A stretch of DNA of 64,000 bases from Acidimicrobiales bacterium AG-414-N20 (GCA_003214465.1 QCLO01000001.1:112320-176319); one strand, 5' to 3'; positions 34,460 to 43,156 are shown, numbered from the stretch's first letter. Translations and numbers: made by a program. The notes: generated by a model from the sequence alone, not told the origin.

Positions 34460-36325
34460 GTGATAAAACAGCCGGAGCAAGGAAGTATTCCCACGAAACC
34501 TGGGTCTTATCAATTTTTTGACGGACACGGAAACATCATCTATGTGGGAAAAGCTAAAAATCTCCGTAGCCGCGTGAATAGTTATTTTGGAAATAAGAAA
34601 ACTATGGCAGTACGGACGCAACGAATGATGGAAGAAGCAACACATCTTGAATGGATTCAGGTCCGAAACGAACTAGAGGCATTAATGCTTGAATTCACTT
34701 TGATCAAAGAACATAAACCGAGATTTAACGTGGATCTCAAAGACAACAAAAGTTATCCCTACTTATCGGTGACTGTGAATGAAAAGTGGCCGCGACCGAC
34801 CATCACGCGAGGTGAGCGTAAAAGAGGTGTTAGATATTTCGGCCCTTATGGAAATGTTAAAGCCATACGTGAAACTTTAGATTTATTGATCAAAAGCTTT
34901 CCACTAAGAACATGTTCAAATGCGAAATTTAATGAACATGAGAAAATGGGAAAACCGTGTTTGTTATTTCATATAGATAAATGTTCCGGTCCGTGTGTTG
35001 AAAAAATCACAGAGAAAGAGTACAACAATCTCGTTTCAGATCTTTTGGGTTTTCTGGATGGAAACAGTAAGAAAATCGTTGATGACTTGCGAAATGAAAT
35101 GTCAATTTTTTCGGAAAAACAAGAGTTCGAAAATGCTGGACGCGCACGTGACAAAATACTGAATATTGAGAGGGTGCTTGAACGGCAACAAATGGTTTTA
35201 AAGGAAACTGAAAACATAGATATATTCGGATTTTTTGGAGATGAAATTGAAGCGTCTGTTCAAGTTTTCTATGTTCGTCACGGACGAGTTGTTGGACGTA
35301 AAGGATTTATTGTTGATCGAATTGCTGGAATAAAAAACTCGGAGCTAGTAAGACATCTACTTGTCGATCACTATGCTTCCGACCCTCCTAGGGGGGTTCC
35401 GAGTCAAATATTGGCTGAAGTGTCTCCGGTTGATATTCAACTCTTGGAAACTTGGTTAACCATCGAGAGAAATTCTGCAGTAGAAATACGTGTCCCAAAG
35501 CGTGGAGAAAAAAAATCATTACTTGAAACAGTTATTAGTAATGCGAATGAAGAATTTATACGTCATCGTCTAAAGCGTGCAACAGACCACAATTCACGTT
35601 CCAAGGCATTAAATGAACTTCAAACAGCATTAGGTATGGGTGCTGCACCGTTAAGGATCGAATGCTATGACATGAGTCATTTACAAGGTACAGATTACGT
35701 GGGTTCTATGGTGGTGATGGAAGATGGCCTATTAAAGAAGAGCGACTATCGTCGATTCCGAATCAATAGCTTTGATGGAAACGATGATTACGCAGCGATG
35801 AAAGAAGTTATTTCTCGTCGTTTAGCTGCTTATTTGAAAGAAAGTAAAGAAACTGTAGAGGGTGGAACGAAGAAGTTCGCTTACCCGCCTCAATTACTTT
35901 TAGTGGATGGCGGCAAAGGTCAACTTTCGGTAGCTGAAGCCGCAGTGTCCGAAGTAGGTCTTTCTGATCTTATTTTTGTTGCGTCACTAGCTAAACAGTT
36001 TGAAGAGGTTTTCGTTACTGGCCAAAGGGAACCGGTAGTTATTCCGAGGAATTCTGAAGCGCTATATATGTTGCAACGTCTTAGAGATGAATCTCACCGA
36101 TTCGCAGTTGAGTATCATCGGAAACTTCGCGGCAAACGTATGACTGAATCAGTTTTGGATGGGATTCCAGGTTTAGGGGAAAAGCGTAAAAATCGACTGC
36201 TTGAAGAATATGGAAGTTTAAAGAGAGTCAAGGAAAGCACTTTAAAAGAATTGAACGAAATCAAATGGTTGCCTGAAAAGGTTGCTAGTGAAGTTGCAAG
36301 AAAATTAGATCTAGACCTTAACTGA
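34460..36325 (+). CDS. uvrC: Excinuclease ABC subunit C
   Basis: Makes both cuts around a DNA lesion, 621 residues. The GIY-YIG nuclease opens with KPGSYQFFDGHGNIIYVGKA; a UVR motif EFENAGRARDKILNIERVLE binds UvrB; the RNase H-like half has RIECYDMSHLQGTDYVGSMV and LLVDGGKGQL; and the end has helix-hairpin-helix DGIPGLGEKRKNRLLEEYGS. Starts at GTG 34460. Its last 8 bases overlap the opposing EamA transporter gene. Confidence 0.98.
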   Translation: MIKQPEQGSIPTKPGSYQFFDGHGNIIYVGKAKNLRSRVNSYFGNKKTMAVRTQRMMEEATHLEWIQVRNELEALMLEFTLIKEHKPRFNVDLKDNKSYPYLSVTVNEKWPRPTITRGERKRGVRYFGPYGNVKAIRETLDLLIKSFPLRTCSNAKFNEHEKMGKPCLLFHIDKCSGPCVEKITEKEYNNLVSDLLGFLDGNSKKIVDDLRNEMSIFSEKQEFENAGRARDKILNIERVLERQQMVLKETENIDIFGFFGDEIEASVQVFYVRHGRVVGRKGFIVDRIAGIKNSELVRHLLVDHYASDPPRGVPSQILAEVSPVDIQLLETWLTIERNSAVEIRVPKRGEKKSLLETVISNANEEFIRHRLKRATDHNSRSKALNELQTALGMGAAPLRIECYDMSHLQGTDYVGSMVVMEDGLLKKSDYRRFRINSFDGNDDYAAMKEVISRRLAAYLKESKETVEGGTKKFAYPPQLLLVDGGKGQLSVAEAAVSEVGLSDLIFVASLAKQFEEVFVTGQREPVVIPRNSEALYMLQRLRDESHRFAVEYHRKLRGKRMTESVLDGIPGLGEKRKNRLLEEYGSLKRVKESTLKELNEIKWLPEKVASEVARKLDLDLN

Positions 36326-37181
36326 TGGTTATAGAGGCCATGGAAAAAATAGCTGCAAGAACACCGAAAACTTGAGTACGGGTCATTTTTTCCTTAATCA
36401 GAAAATGTGCTAAGACTACAGTAATAGCCGGGTAAAGAGCGCTTAATAGTGAAGTGACACTTAGTAGGCCTCTATTTACCGCAAGTAGAAAACACGTGCT
36501 AGCGCAAGCATTACTTAAACCAGATCCAACAATAAAGGGAAAAGCTTCTTTGGAGGGTTTTGGTTTATCTTTAATTAAGAACAAAATAAATATGAGAATA
36601 AGAAGTGGGAAAAGTCGACTTGCAACTGCACCCCACGGTTCTGTGTCGTTAGAAGTATTTTCGATCACGATGTAGAAGCCCCCGAAGCCAAGTCCAGCTA
36701 GAATCCCATCTCTTAAACCAGCAATTGGGCCTTTAAACGTCTGTAGTGAGACTCCAGAAGCGAGAGCTATTGAAATAAGACCAACTAGAATTCCTGCTAT
36801 TTGGAGAATGGAAAGTGAGTCACCATCAACAAGCCCCCACAAGACGGGAAACAGCGCTCCAGCAACTCCAGAAACAGGTATAACAGTTACATAGGCAGCT
36901 TTTTTCATTCCGGCATAAAGGAAGGCTGCGCCTGACATGCCGAAAAGTCCGGCGAGGCCACCTATTAGGAAGTCACGCCATGTAAAAGTATCTGCTATGG
37001 AAAAGGCTAAAGGAACCACTAGGAAGAGTCCAATGAATATGTCGAGGGTAAGTGTGGGGAGTAGTGAGCCACGTCTAGAAGCTTGACCCGCGAAAAAACC
37101 CCCAAAACCCCAGAAGATGCTGGAAAGAAAAGCAAAGAAAATGCCCACATTCGGAGCATAAAGCGAGTTCAGCATTTCCAC
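36318..37181 (-). CDS. EamA/DMT-type membrane transporter
   Basis: A 287-residue membrane protein with ten likely helices in two similar halves, the layout of the drug/metabolite transporter family. Each half opens with the typical FLSSIFWGFGGFFAGQ and LRDGILAGLGFGGFYIV and closes with a run such as GILVGLISIALASG and FGVLAAIFSMASI. The substrate is unknown. It is the only minus-strand gene between uvrC and rapZ and overlaps the uvrC end by 8 bases. Confidence 0.88.
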   Translation of the reverse strand: MEMLNSLYAPNVGIFFAFLSSIFWGFGGFFAGQASRRGSLLPTLTLDIFIGLFLVVPLAFSIADTFTWRDFLIGGLAGLFGMSGAAFLYAGMKKAAYVTVIPVSGVAGALFPVLWGLVDGDSLSILQIAGILVGLISIALASGVSLQTFKGPIAGLRDGILAGLGFGGFYIVIENTSNDTEPWGAVASRLFPLLILIFILFLIKDKPKPSKEAFPFIVGSGLSNACASTCFLLAVNRGLLSVTSLLSALYPAITVVLAHFLIKEKMTRTQVFGVLAAIFSMASITIS

Positions 37182-37204
37182 TCAAAATATGGAACGATCA
37201 AGGT

Positions 37205-37945
37205 ATGGATCAATCGAAAAACTCTTGGGAGTTGAATTCAGAATGGTGGCAAAATTCTTTCACAAATGGCGCAAACGCTGAATATTCTCAACAGCTTCTC
37301 CCTTTAGTTGTTGAATTAATGAGTGGATTTCAGAAAGTTTTAGAAATCGGAACTGGTGAAGGGCAAATTATTCGTGCTTTGAAGGAAGTGTCGATTAATT
37401 CTGTAGGGATTGATCAATCCGCTAACCAGATACGACATGGAAAGAAGTCCGACCCTTCTTCTGTCTTGGTTCGATCTTTAGCCGAACAATTACCGTTTCG
37501 TAATTCTTTTTTCGATGCTGCAATTGCTTGTTTAGTGGTGGAACATGTTGAACTATTTGAAGAATCTTTTCGTGAGGTTTCAAGAGTAGTGAAATCTGGT
37601 GGGAGGTTTGTTGTAGCAATGAATCATCCTTTACTTCAATCTCCTGGAAGCTCATGGGTTGAAGACTGGACGACGGACCCACCTGAGAAATATTGGAGAA
37701 TTGGTTCGTATTTACGTGAGGAGAGAAGTGAGGAATATTTCGGTGATGGTGTAAGTATCCCTTTTACACACCGTCCTTTAAGTAGGTATTTAAATGCTTT
37801 AAGTGAATCTGGTTTTGTAACTACTCGATTGATTGAACCAGAACCATTTGGAATTTATGAAGAAGAATTGAAATGGAAAAACGAAATCGCTTTTATTCCT
37901 CGACTGCTCATTATTGTTTGCGAAAAATCTTCTGGAACTGACTAA
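37205..37945 (+). CDS. Class I SAM-dependent methyltransferase (Methyltransf_11 type)
   Basis: A 246-residue methyltransferase. Motif I is VLEIGTGEGQIIRAL, motif II VGIDQS, then AEQLPFRNSFFDAAIACLVV and the post-I block VVKSGGRFVVAMNHPLLQS. The order AEQLPF...FD is typical of UbiE/COQ5-like enzymes. A YWRIGSYLREE segment in the C-terminal half may form the substrate lid. Substrate unknown. It lies 22 bases before rapZ on the same strand. Confidence 0.85.
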   Translation: MDQSKNSWELNSEWWQNSFTNGANAEYSQQLLPLVVELMSGFQKVLEIGTGEGQIIRALKEVSINSVGIDQSANQIRHGKKSDPSSVLVRSLAEQLPFRNSFFDAAIACLVVEHVELFEESFREVSRVVKSGGRFVVAMNHPLLQSPGSSWVEDWTTDPPEKYWRIGSYLREERSEEYFGDGVSIPFTHRPLSRYLNALSESGFVTTRLIEPEPFGIYEEELKWKNEIAFIPRLLIIVCEKSSGTD

Positions 37946-37967
37946 ATGATAGAAGTAGTATCGACTT

Positions 37968-38816
37968 ATGGCAGAACTATTAGTTGTAGCAGGATTATCA
38001 GGGGCTGGTAGGTCGAATTTTGCTAGCAATCTTGAGGACTTGGGATGGTTTGTGATCGATCGGTTGCCAGCAGAGATAATGGGCAGAGTTTCAGAGTTGG
38101 CAAGTGGAACTGATTCAAATTGGAATCGAGTCGCTTTTATCGCTAAGGCTGACACATCTGAAGGAGAAACACTAACTGCAGTTAGCCAGCTTCGTAAACA
38201 GAAAGAATCAGTAACTTTAGTATTTTTAGATTGCTCCACCGAAACGCTCGTACGTCGTTATAAAGACAGTAGGCGTCCTCATCCGTTATCAAATTTTTCG
38301 ACGATTGAAGAAGCTATAGAAGCAGAAAGGCTAATGATTGCATCCACCCGTGCAGAAGCAGATCTGATATTAGATACATCAGATCTAAGCGTTCATGATT
38401 TACGCGAAGCAGTAACTCGTCTTTATGGAACAGAAGGCGATCATGGAATGCAGATATCTGTATCGTCATTTGGTTTCAAGTACGGAGTTCCTCGTGATGT
38501 AGATATACAACTTGATTGTCGATTCCTCCCAAATCCTCATTGGGTGGAGGAACTTAGAGAGAAAAATGGTTTAAATCTTGATGTACAGAATTATGTATTA
38601 AGTCAAGAAAGTGCTGGACCTTTCTTGAAAGACATTTCTTCTTTGTTGAGTTATCTTATTCCCGCCTACGAAAATGAAGGAAAGTCTTACTTGTCTGTAG
38701 CTTTTGGTTGTACAGGCGGCAAACACCGATCGGTTGCAATTGCTGAAGAGTTAGCCAGAATTCTTAAATCGGAACAAATGGATATATATACCTTCCATCG
38801 TGATATAAGTAGGTAA
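37968..38816 (+). CDS. rapZ: RapZ/YvcJ family nucleotide-binding protein
   Basis: P-loop protein of the RapZ family, which senses cell-wall precursors and acts as an RNase adaptor in enterobacteria; the role in actinobacteria is less clear. It has the P-loop GLSGAGRSNFA, FLDCSTETLVRRYKDSRRPHPL and the C-terminal domain with FGFKYGVPRDVDIQLDCRFL and the diagnostic GCTGGKHRSVAIAEELA. Length 282 residues. In most relatives yvcK and whiA follow; here gap follows directly. Confidence 0.94.
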   Translation: MAELLVVAGLSGAGRSNFASNLEDLGWFVIDRLPAEIMGRVSELASGTDSNWNRVAFIAKADTSEGETLTAVSQLRKQKESVTLVFLDCSTETLVRRYKDSRRPHPLSNFSTIEEAIEAERLMIASTRAEADLILDTSDLSVHDLREAVTRLYGTEGDHGMQISVSSFGFKYGVPRDVDIQLDCRFLPNPHWVEELREKNGLNLDVQNYVLSQESAGPFLKDISSLLSYLIPAYENEGKSYLSVAFGCTGGKHRSVAIAEELARILKSEQMDIYTFHRDISR

Positions 38817-38893
38817 ATCAAGAAAAGACACCACCTTTGGGTTTACTTGAGGTAGTAATAATTGACGTCATCTAATAGTTGAAGGAGAAATAA

Positions 38894-39895
38894 ATGCCAA
38901 TCAAGATCGGCATCAATGGTTTCGGAAGAATTGGAAGAAACTTTTATCGTGCAATCGCAAAACAGAGTGCAGAGATGGAGATAGTCGCAGTAAATGACCT
39001 AGGCGATACTGAAACGATGGCTCATTTGCTTAAATATGATTCAGTGCACGGCAATCTTGAAAATGAGATCAATGCTGCAGATAACGGCATCATGATCGAT
39101 GGTGAATTGCTTCAAGTTCTTTCAGAGCGGAACCCTCAAGACCTCCCTTGGGGGGATTTAGGCGTTGATGTCGTGATTGAATCAACCGGAATTTTTACCG
39201 ATCGTGAAAAAGCCGCCATGCATTTAGAAGCAGGAGCACCTTTAGTTATTGTGTCAGCTCCGGCAAATGGCGCTGATGCTACTTTTGTCGTTGGGGTTAA
39301 CGATTCAGATTTTGACAAAGCTACACACACCGTTATATCTAACGCGAGTTGCACGACAAATTGTTTTGTGCCAATGGTTCAGGTTCTTGATGATGCATTT
39401 GGCGTTGAAAAAGGTTTAATGACTACAGTTCACGCATATACAGGCGACCAGTCCTTAGTAGATGGACCACACAGTGATCTTAGAAGAGCTCGGGCCTCAG
39501 CTGTAAATATTATTCCTACTTCAACAGGTGCTGCACGTGCTACTGGCCTGGTCTTACAAGCGATGAACGGTAAATTAGACGGCATTTCGCTTCGTGTTCC
39601 GATTCCAGATGGTTCAATAACTGATTTCACAGCTTTGTTAAATGCGTCTCCCAGCGTTGAGGAAATAAACTCTGCGTTTAAAGACGCTGCCAGTTCAGGC
39701 CCTTTAGCTAATGTGCTTGATTACAGTGATAGACCACTTGTAAGTTCAGATATTGTGGGAAATCCTGCTAGCTGTGTATTTGACTCTGGTTTAACAATGA
39801 CGATGGATAACTTGGTAAAGATAAGCGGATGGTATGACAACGAGTGGGGATATTCAAACAGACTTGTTGACCTTGTCGCCATTACTGCTTCGTGA
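38894..39895 (+). CDS. gap: Glyceraldehyde-3-phosphate dehydrogenase, type I
   Basis: Glycolytic enzyme that oxidises and phosphorylates glyceraldehyde-3-phosphate with NAD. It has INGFGRIGRNFYRA at the N-terminus, the catalytic Cys in SNASCTTNC, TVHAYTGDQSLVDGPHSDLR, RVPIPDGSITDF and WYDNEWGYSNRLV. Full length at 333 residues. A good ribosome-binding site, GAAGGAG, precedes the ATG. It starts the gap-pgk-tpiA-secG run found in many actinobacteria. Confidence 0.98.
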   Translation: MPIKIGINGFGRIGRNFYRAIAKQSAEMEIVAVNDLGDTETMAHLLKYDSVHGNLENEINAADNGIMIDGELLQVLSERNPQDLPWGDLGVDVVIESTGIFTDREKAAMHLEAGAPLVIVSAPANGADATFVVGVNDSDFDKATHTVISNASCTTNCFVPMVQVLDDAFGVEKGLMTTVHAYTGDQSLVDGPHSDLRRARASAVNIIPTSTGAARATGLVLQAMNGKLDGISLRVPIPDGSITDFTALLNASPSVEEINSAFKDAASSGPLANVLDYSDRPLVSSDIVGNPASCVFDSGLTMTMDNLVKISGWYDNEWGYSNRLVDLVAITAS

Positions 39896-39903
39896 TTTAT
39901 TAG

Positions 39904-41070
39904 TTGAGTAATTTGGAAAATAAGAAGCTTCCCACTCTTGAAGATTTAGAAGCCAAATTAGGTGGGCTTAAATCTAAAAGGATTCTTGTTAGGTCGGATT
40001 TAAACGTTCCTATAACAAATGGTTTAATCGACGATGACCTTCGATTACAAGAGAGCTTAGGCACTTTGGAATGGCTGATGGAAAGAAAGGCTTCGGTAGT
40101 TGTATGTAGTCACTTAGGTCGACCAGCGGGAGAGAGGAACGACAAATACTTAATTTCCCCTGTGAGGGAGAGGCTTTTAGAAATTCTGCCAAATTTGGAG
40201 GTACTAGAAAATCTGAGGTTTAATCCGGGAGAGGAATCTAACGAAGAAACTTTTGTTAACTATCTGGTTTCTGGTGCTGGTGGAAATCCTTTTGACGGGT
40301 ACGTAAATGACGCTTTTGGGGCTTCACACCGTGAACACGCATCAATTGTGGGTCCGCCGAAAACTCTTCCATCAGCAGCAGGGATTTTACTTATTAGGGA
40401 AGTCGAAGTCGTCGAAAGGATATTACAACGACCCAAACGACCTTTTTTGATGGTTTTAGGTGGAGCCAAGGTTAGTGACAAATTATCGCTAATTGAAAAG
40501 ATGCTGGACTCAGTAGATGAGATGATCATCGGGGGCGGAATGTGCTTTACTTTTTTAGTTGCCTCCGGTGTTCAAGTGGGTGATTCACTTGTTGAAACCG
40601 AAATGATTGATACATGCCGACGTCTACTAGATTCTGACGTCCCTATCAAACTTCCTTTGGATTTCACCGCAATGGACTCGACTGGTGAAATAGGTAATCC
40701 AGAAATAGCAGCAGAAATAAGGCAGTGCGGGAATTCAATACCAAATGGCTTGATGGGCTTAGACATAGGACCAGGCTCCGCTGTTGAATTCTCAGATGCA
40801 ATTTTTGAAGCCGGGACAGTTCTATGGAATGGACCGATGGGTGTCTTTGAAGACCCACGCTTTTCCGCTGGTACTGAAACAGTGGCCCGCGGAATGGCAG
40901 ATACACGTGCTTTTACTTTCGTAGGGGGTGGAGATTCTGCTTTTGCGGTAAAGAAATTTGGATTTTCAGATTCGATAGATCATATTTCTACAGGAGGTGG
41001 GGCTACTTTAGAGCTCATAGAGAAAGGCGACCTTCCAGGCCTTGAAGTGCTACGCGAAGGGGCAATATAA
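39904..41070 (+). CDS. pgk: Phosphoglycerate kinase
   Basis: Transfers phosphate from 1,3-bisphosphoglycerate to ADP. Motifs are RILVRSDLNVPI, VCSHLGRPAGERNDKY, YVNDAFGASHREHAS, MVLGGAKVSDKLSLIEKML, WNGPMGVFEDPRF and the closing FVGGGDSAFAVKKFG. At 388 residues it is full length. It starts with TTG at 39904, 8 bases after gap; no strong ribosome-binding site is visible, so it may be coupled to gap. Confidence 0.97.
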   Translation: MSNLENKKLPTLEDLEAKLGGLKSKRILVRSDLNVPITNGLIDDDLRLQESLGTLEWLMERKASVVVCSHLGRPAGERNDKYLISPVRERLLEILPNLEVLENLRFNPGEESNEETFVNYLVSGAGGNPFDGYVNDAFGASHREHASIVGPPKTLPSAAGILLIREVEVVERILQRPKRPFLMVLGGAKVSDKLSLIEKMLDSVDEMIIGGGMCFTFLVASGVQVGDSLVETEMIDTCRRLLDSDVPIKLPLDFTAMDSTGEIGNPEIAAEIRQCGNSIPNGLMGLDIGPGSAVEFSDAIFEAGTVLWNGPMGVFEDPRFSAGTETVARGMADTRAFTFVGGGDSAFAVKKFGFSDSIDHISTGGGATLELIEKGDLPGLEVLREGAI

Positions 41071-41085
41071 AGTTAAGGTACCGTT

Positions 41086-41856
41086 GTGAGAAAACCTTTG
41101 ATCAGTGGCAACTGGAAAATGCACCACAATCATTTTGAAGCTATACAAACAATTCAACGTTTAGCTTATGCATTGTCTTCATCAGATTATGAGAACGTTG
41201 ATGTTTCCGTTCATGCGCCTTTTACTGACTTGCGCTCTTTGCAAACAGTTATAGAGGCGGATGATATTCCTATAAGTCTTGGAGCCCAGCACAGTCATTG
41301 GGAGAATAAGGGTGCTTTTACTGGAGAGGTGTCGCCTGAAATGCTTGCGAAACTTAATGTTTCATTAGTGCTTGTTGGTCACTCTGAGAGAAGGCATATT
41401 TTTGGAGAAACAAACGCGGATATAAATAAAAAAGTGCATGCGATTATCGCGAAAGAAATGACGCCAATACTTTGTGTTGGAGAGATGAGTGAAGAAAGAG
41501 AAGAGGGGCGGACACTTGAGGTAGTTGAAAAACAACTAGAAGAAGGGCTTAGTCAAGTAAAACCTTCTGAAGTAGCCTCGATAGTTGTTGCGTACGAACC
41601 AGTTTGGGCAATAGGGACTGGAAAAAACGCTACACCTGAAGATGCGCAAGAAGTTTGTAAAGCTATTCGTGAAAAAATTGTAAGTATCTGGAAGGGAGCT
41701 GGTGAAGACCTGCGGATTCAATATGGGGGATCGGTCAAAGGTGTTAATGCTCCCGATTTAATGAAACAAAATGACGTTGATGGATTATTGGTTGGTGGAG
41801 CTTCTTTAGATCCTGATGAATTTTCACGAATAATTAAGTATCGCTTACTGGATTAG
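41086..41856 (+). CDS. tpiA: Triosephosphate isomerase
   Basis: Interconverts dihydroxyacetone phosphate and glyceraldehyde-3-phosphate. The catalytic residues are seen: Lys in SGNWKMHHN, His in VLVGHSERRHIFGE and Glu in AYEPVWAIGTGKNATPEDAQ; the phosphate loop is IQYGGSVKG and LLVGGASLD. Length 256 residues. Start GTG 41086, 15 bases after pgk. Confidence 0.98.
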   Translation: MRKPLISGNWKMHHNHFEAIQTIQRLAYALSSSDYENVDVSVHAPFTDLRSLQTVIEADDIPISLGAQHSHWENKGAFTGEVSPEMLAKLNVSLVLVGHSERRHIFGETNADINKKVHAIIAKEMTPILCVGEMSEEREEGRTLEVVEKQLEEGLSQVKPSEVASIVVAYEPVWAIGTGKNATPEDAQEVCKAIREKIVSIWKGAGEDLRIQYGGSVKGVNAPDLMKQNDVDGLLVGGASLDPDEFSRIIKYRLLD

Positions 41857-41895
41857 TGATTTGCATATGAACAAAATTGGTATCCTATAAATCTG

Positions 41896-42120
41896 ATGTT
41901 TGTATTAATAGCTGTATTACAGGTAATTTCAGGACTTGGTTTGATTTTCCTCGTTCTTCTGCATAGTGGTAAAGGCGGCGGCCTTTCTGACATGTTTGGT
42001 GGTGGAGTTGGTGCTCAAACTGCTGGTTCTACTGTGGTTGAGCAAAATCTGGATCGAATAACTGTTGTTGCGGCACTTATTTTTACTTTCACTACAATTA
42101 GCCTCGGTCTTTTGTACTGA
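41896..42120 (+). CDS. secG: Protein translocase subunit SecG
   Basis: Small membrane subunit of the SecYEG channel. Two hydrophobic helices (residues 1-22 and 53-73) flank the conserved loop LHSGKGGGLSDMFGGG with GAQTAGSTVVEQNLDR. At 74 residues it is normal for SecG, and its place after tpiA is the standard one. It ends 5 bases before tRNA-Leu. Confidence 0.96.
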   Translation: MFVLIAVLQVISGLGLIFLVLLHSGKGGGLSDMFGGGVGAQTAGSTVVEQNLDRITVVAALIFTFTTISLGLLY

Positions 42121-42125
42121 ATTTT

Positions 42126-42213
42126 GTCGGAGTGGCGGAATTGGCAGACGCGCAAGGTTAAGGACCTTGTGCCCGATTAGGGCGTGGGGGTTCAAGTCCC
42201 CCCTCCGACACCA
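42126..42213 (+). tRNA. tRNA-Leu (anticodon AAG), CCA encoded
   Basis: Class II tRNA with acceptor arms GTCGGAG and CTCCGAC, discriminator A and an encoded CCA. The anticodon stem CAAGG/CCTTG closes the loop TTAAGGA, which places AAG at positions 34-36. A bacterial tRNA-Leu for CUU/CUC would normally read GAG. The 3' part, from about 42184, is repeated three times downstream and is the likely attachment site of mobile modules. Confidence 0.92.
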
Positions 42214-42582
42214 AAACAAATCAACTTGAGATCGAATTAGAAGATGCTGTTTATAGGTATGTAAATGGTTGCCCTAAATGCGAAGAGACTCCGTGCAAGT
42301 GCATTCACTGAATTCCTGAATGTATCTACACGTAGCAGCATCCGACGGGTGGCACCCCCCACACGGGTGGTATTAGACGGCTGCCCCACACCCAGAACAG
42401 AACGAACATCTGTGTGTATCTATACGTTCCTCCACTAAATAGCGGTCTGGTCAGTTGATACGACAGTCAGATACCAGAGAAGAAAATTTACCAGGTGTTA
42501 ACGGGGTTGAAATCTACAGGAAACAGTAGTCAGTTACCGTCAACAATTAACCGACTAGAAAATTACTTAAGAAAGAAGACAA
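42214..42582. other. 369-base region after tRNA-Leu with repeat and gene remnant
   Basis: No convincing complete gene. A frame open from within the tRNA to the stop at 42309-42311 encodes a Cys-rich tail (GCPKCEETPCKCIH) but has no start codon, so it may be the end of a gene cut by integration. The first copy of a 34-base repeat lies at 42324-42357. A 57-codon Arg-rich frame at 42265-42438 looks like chance. Confidence 0.5.
42324..42357. repeat. 34-base direct repeat, copy 1
   Basis: Matches 43157-43190 at 32 of 34 positions (two C/T differences). The core ATCCGACGGGTGGCACCC contains a small palindrome, GGGTG G CACCC. Both copies are in the first module after tRNA-Leu. A shorter related string, ATCTATACGT, also occurs near 42418. 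Confidence 0.8.
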
Positions 42583-42864
42583 ATGTTAATAATGACTAAA
42601 TACACAATAAAGCCGCATATTTCAAAAGCGGAACACGCCGAAGCCATGGCAAAGTTTGCAGCATTCGGAGAGGGTCCTGGGGAAGTTGTAGCGCACTGGG
42701 CATTTGCAGATGGAAGTGGTGGGGTCAATGTGATTGATACAGACGATGCAGAAGCAACTTTAAGAAATTCGCTTAATTATCTTCCATATCTGACAACAGA
42801 TTTCTCTATGCCTGTAGTGACTATTGATTCTGCAGTACCACAAATCATGGACTATTTGAATTGA
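42583..42864 (+). CDS. Small DUF3303-like protein
   Basis: A 93-residue protein, probably a ferredoxin-like alpha/beta barrel monomer of the DUF3303 kind: MTKYTIKPHISKAEHAEAMA, then HWAFADGSGGVNVIDTDDAE, and a closing FSMPVVTIDSAVPQIMDYL. Function unknown. It is the main cargo gene of the first module between tRNA-Leu and the first tRNA-end copy. ATG 42583 or ATG 42592 could be the start; AAGAAAG lies upstream of both. Confidence 0.75.
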   Translation: MLIMTKYTIKPHISKAEHAEAMAKFAAFGEGPGEVVAHWAFADGSGGVNVIDTDDAEATLRNSLNYLPYLTTDFSMPVVTIDSAVPQIMDYLN

Positions 42865-42942
42865 TGTTTTTGTGCTTGTTTTCTATTAGAAATCTCTAGC
42901 AGGAAACAAACACCCTTATTGGTTTTGGGAGGTGATAAATCA

Positions 42943-43059
42943 ATGTTTTTACGCTTTGTACGACGATTATTCAGTCGTAAACATGTGTACCCGAACTACG
43001 AAGGGCAGAGACTGTCCGACTCAGCGGAACGCGAAATACTTAAGAAATATTATTTTTAG
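42943..43059 (+). CDS. Micro-protein, 38 residues, basic
   Basis: Very short frame encoding MFLRFVRRLFSRKH and then a YPNYEG turn and the charged helix SDSAEREILKKYYF. It is preceded by a near-perfect ribosome-binding site, GGAGGTGAT, with proper spacing, which is the strongest in the region. Its stop codon lies inside a stable hairpin (43052-43090). The amphipathic, Arg- and Phe-rich N-terminus could lie on a membrane or bind nucleic acid. No family recognised; whether it is made is not known. Confidence 0.6.
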   Translation: MFLRFVRRLFSRKHVYPNYEGQRLSDSAEREILKKYYF

Positions 43060-43090
43060 AAAGTCTGTGGGTTTCCCACATTTCTAAAAA
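43052..43090. terminator. Strong hairpin at the end of the micro-gene
   Basis: Long inverted repeat: TTTTTAGAAA pairs with TTTCTAAAAA, and above a 3-base bulge TGTGGG pairs with CCCACA around a TTT loop. It overlaps the stop codon of the micro-gene. No T run follows on +, so it may stabilise the mRNA or terminate from either side. Confidence 0.65.
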
Positions 43091-43156
43091 TGTCTGTCCA
43101 GGTCAAACGTCTTTTCATCGGCATCGGCCTTAGACAGTTTCGCACTAACCGCTTCC

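Noticed and set aside
41929..42219. Minus-strand frame across tRNA-Leu(AAG) and secG
   Set aside because: An antisense reading of the tRNA (it begins FWCRRGDLNPHA, a well-known false protein). The similar frame at 43906-44121 is the antisense of tRNA-end copy 2 and only confirms that copy.
42265..42438. Arg-rich 57-codon frame after tRNA-Leu
   Set aside because: No ribosome-binding site, and it crosses the 34-base repeat, so its composition follows the repeat.
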